This document shows, piece after piece, positions 5,821 through 6,542 of a stretch of DNA of 6,542 bases. Below the pieces are notes generated by a model that saw nothing but the letters and a program-made list of their open reading frames with translations, was not told where the DNA came from and did not search any database. This stretch comes from JAZLDV01 sp045614925 (GTDB lineage: Bacteria > Bacillota_I > Bacilli_A > Erysipelotrichales > Coprobacillaceae), in assembly GCA_045614925.1 (NCBI GenBank), contig JAZLDV010000113.1:1-6542 (forward strand), read 5' to 3'. Each line of letters starts with the position of its first letter. The stretch's first letter is position 1. The position numbers were made by a program, and so were the translations under genes.

Positions 5821-6444
5821 ATGGCAAAAGAAATAAAACCAGAAGATACATCAAGAGCTATAGCTTATGAACTTTGGATGAAAGCACCAAATCCAATGAT
5901 GACTTTCTTTAAAACATTAGATATAACTAATCTCATTAAAGTCAGTAAAAGAAAACATTTAAAATTTAATATGCTCATGGATTATTGTATTGGAAAAGCC
6001 GCTGTGAATATAAAAGAATTTTATATACTTCCTGTTGGAGATAAACTAATACAATATGATTCCATTGCAGTAAATACAATCGTAAAAAATAAAGATGGTG
6101 ACATAAACTCTTGTGATATCCTTTTTACGGATGAGTTAGATAATTACAATAAGCAATATTTAAAATACACTTTACAGGTATCAGAAACATGTCAGGATAT
6201 AGATTTATCTACTGACAGTATGATTATAGGAACTTCAGCGATTACAAATACAGAACTTGATGGTATTATTGGAATGAATAGTGGTATTTATAACAACCCA
6301 TTTCTATTTTGGGGCAAATATCGCAAAAAATTATTTAAATATTCTCTTCCTATATCATTCCAATTCCATCATACCCAAATGGATGGTGAACACGCTGGAA
6401 GATTTCTAGAAAACTTACAAATAGAAATAAATAATTTAAAATAA
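5821..6444 (+). CDS. CatA-like O-acetyltransferase (type A chloramphenicol acetyltransferase fold)
   Basis: This 207-residue protein belongs to the trimeric acetyl-CoA-dependent acetyltransferases typified by type A chloramphenicol acetyltransferase (CAT). The C-terminal ISFQFHHTQMDGEHAGRF (178-195) contains the HHxxxDG active site: H184 is the catalytic base and D188 the structural Asp. The N-terminal KTLDITNLIK (31-40) matches the conserved TxxxDIT region, and NNPFLFWGKY (158-167) corresponds to the P-x-x-x-x-G-K/R region. Several positions differ from the classical resistance signature: F182 before the His pair, T185 after it, and E190 where Phe or Tyr is usual. It is also slightly shorter than the usual 213-220 residues. 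I therefore call it a chromosomal CAT-like enzyme of unknown acceptor rather than a proven resistance gene. It is a single-gene transcription unit with its own promoter and terminator. Confidence 0.88.
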   Translation: MAKEIKPEDTSRAIAYELWMKAPNPMMTFFKTLDITNLIKVSKRKHLKFNMLMDYCIGKAAVNIKEFYILPVGDKLIQYDSIAVNTIVKNKDGDINSCDILFTDELDNYNKQYLKYTLQVSETCQDIDLSTDSMIIGTSAITNTELDGIIGMNSGIYNNPFLFWGKYRKKLFKYSLPISFQFHHTQMDGEHAGRFLENLQIEINNLK

Positions 6445-6463
6445 AATTTATATTATTACATAT

Positions 6464-6489
6464 AGCTAATCTTAATTGATTAGCTTTTT
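6464..6489 (+). terminator. Intrinsic terminator of the CatA-like gene
   Basis: AGCTAATC (6464-6471) and GATTAGCT (6478-6485) form a perfect 8-bp stem with a six-base loop. They are followed by TTTT and further A/T bases. The hairpin starts 19 bases after the stop codon. The short T-tract makes it weaker than the glgB terminator. Confidence 0.75.
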
Positions 6490-6495
6490 ATATAC

Positions 6496-6525
6496 AAAAA
6501 AAGACCACCCATAAAGAGTGATCTT
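6496..6525 (-). terminator. Intrinsic terminator of a convergent gene beyond the right edge
   Basis: Read on the minus strand, AAGATCACTC and GGGTGGTCTT pair over 10 positions (two G-U wobbles) around a five-base loop, followed by five more T (seven in the whole run). The T-tract is on the left, so it terminates leftward transcription. This implies a minus-strand gene ending just right of the window. A TGA at 6535-6533 on that strand could be its stop, but only two codons before it are visible. Confidence 0.75.
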
Positions 6526-6542
6526 GATTGTCTCATTGCGAT

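Noticed and set aside
6533..6542. C-terminal end of a minus-strand gene (TGA at 6535-6533)
   Set aside because: Only two codons precede the stop within the window. The minus-strand terminator makes a gene likely, but this frame cannot be supported.
1..6542. CRISPR array, tRNA or rRNA genes, insertion sequence or phage genes
   Set aside because: I saw no regularly spaced repeats, no cloverleaf or rRNA-like segments, no transposase or integrase motifs and no terminal inverted repeats flanking a gene.

Overview
This strongly AT-rich window most likely comes from a low-GC Gram-positive bacterium (Bacillota). Strong Shine-Dalgarno sequences, A/T-rich codon use and the protein types fit a gut Erysipelotrichia or clostridial relative. 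That placement is inferred from sequence style, not from a marker gene.

Left part (1-2242, minus strand). Three genes are packed as one operon, read right to left: a SatD-family protein, a polytopic membrane protein of the DUF3307 family, and the N-terminal 288 residues of a SWIM zinc-finger protein that runs off the left edge. The first two overlap by 11 bp. The third starts 10 bp after the second, and its ribosome binding site includes part of the preceding stop codon. A good minus-strand promoter (TTGAAT, 17 bp, TATACT) lies just upstream of satD. The biochemical role of this cassette is not established. SatD carries motifs reminiscent of palm-fold nucleotide cyclases plus a C-terminal helix-turn-helix. 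The DUF3307 protein carries paired His/Asp residues inside predicted membrane helices. This cassette is the part of the window most worth following up.

Middle (2243-5695, plus strand). A 146-bp divergent intergenic region holds the minus promoter, a long AT-rich inverted repeat, and an extended -10 promoter for a GT1 (macrolide-type) UDP-glycosyltransferase. Its start is best placed at 2410. After a 123-bp gap comes a full-length 1,4-alpha-glucan branching enzyme, closed by a strong intrinsic terminator. This enzyme resembles the eukaryotic (GBE1-like, probably GH13_8) class rather than the usual bacterial GlgB. No other glycogen gene is in view.

Right part (5696-6542). A CatA-like O-acetyltransferase has its own promoter, a palindrome over the -35 box, a perfect ribosome binding site and its own terminator. 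Just beyond it is a second terminator on the minus strand, so a gene outside the right edge probably converges on this one.
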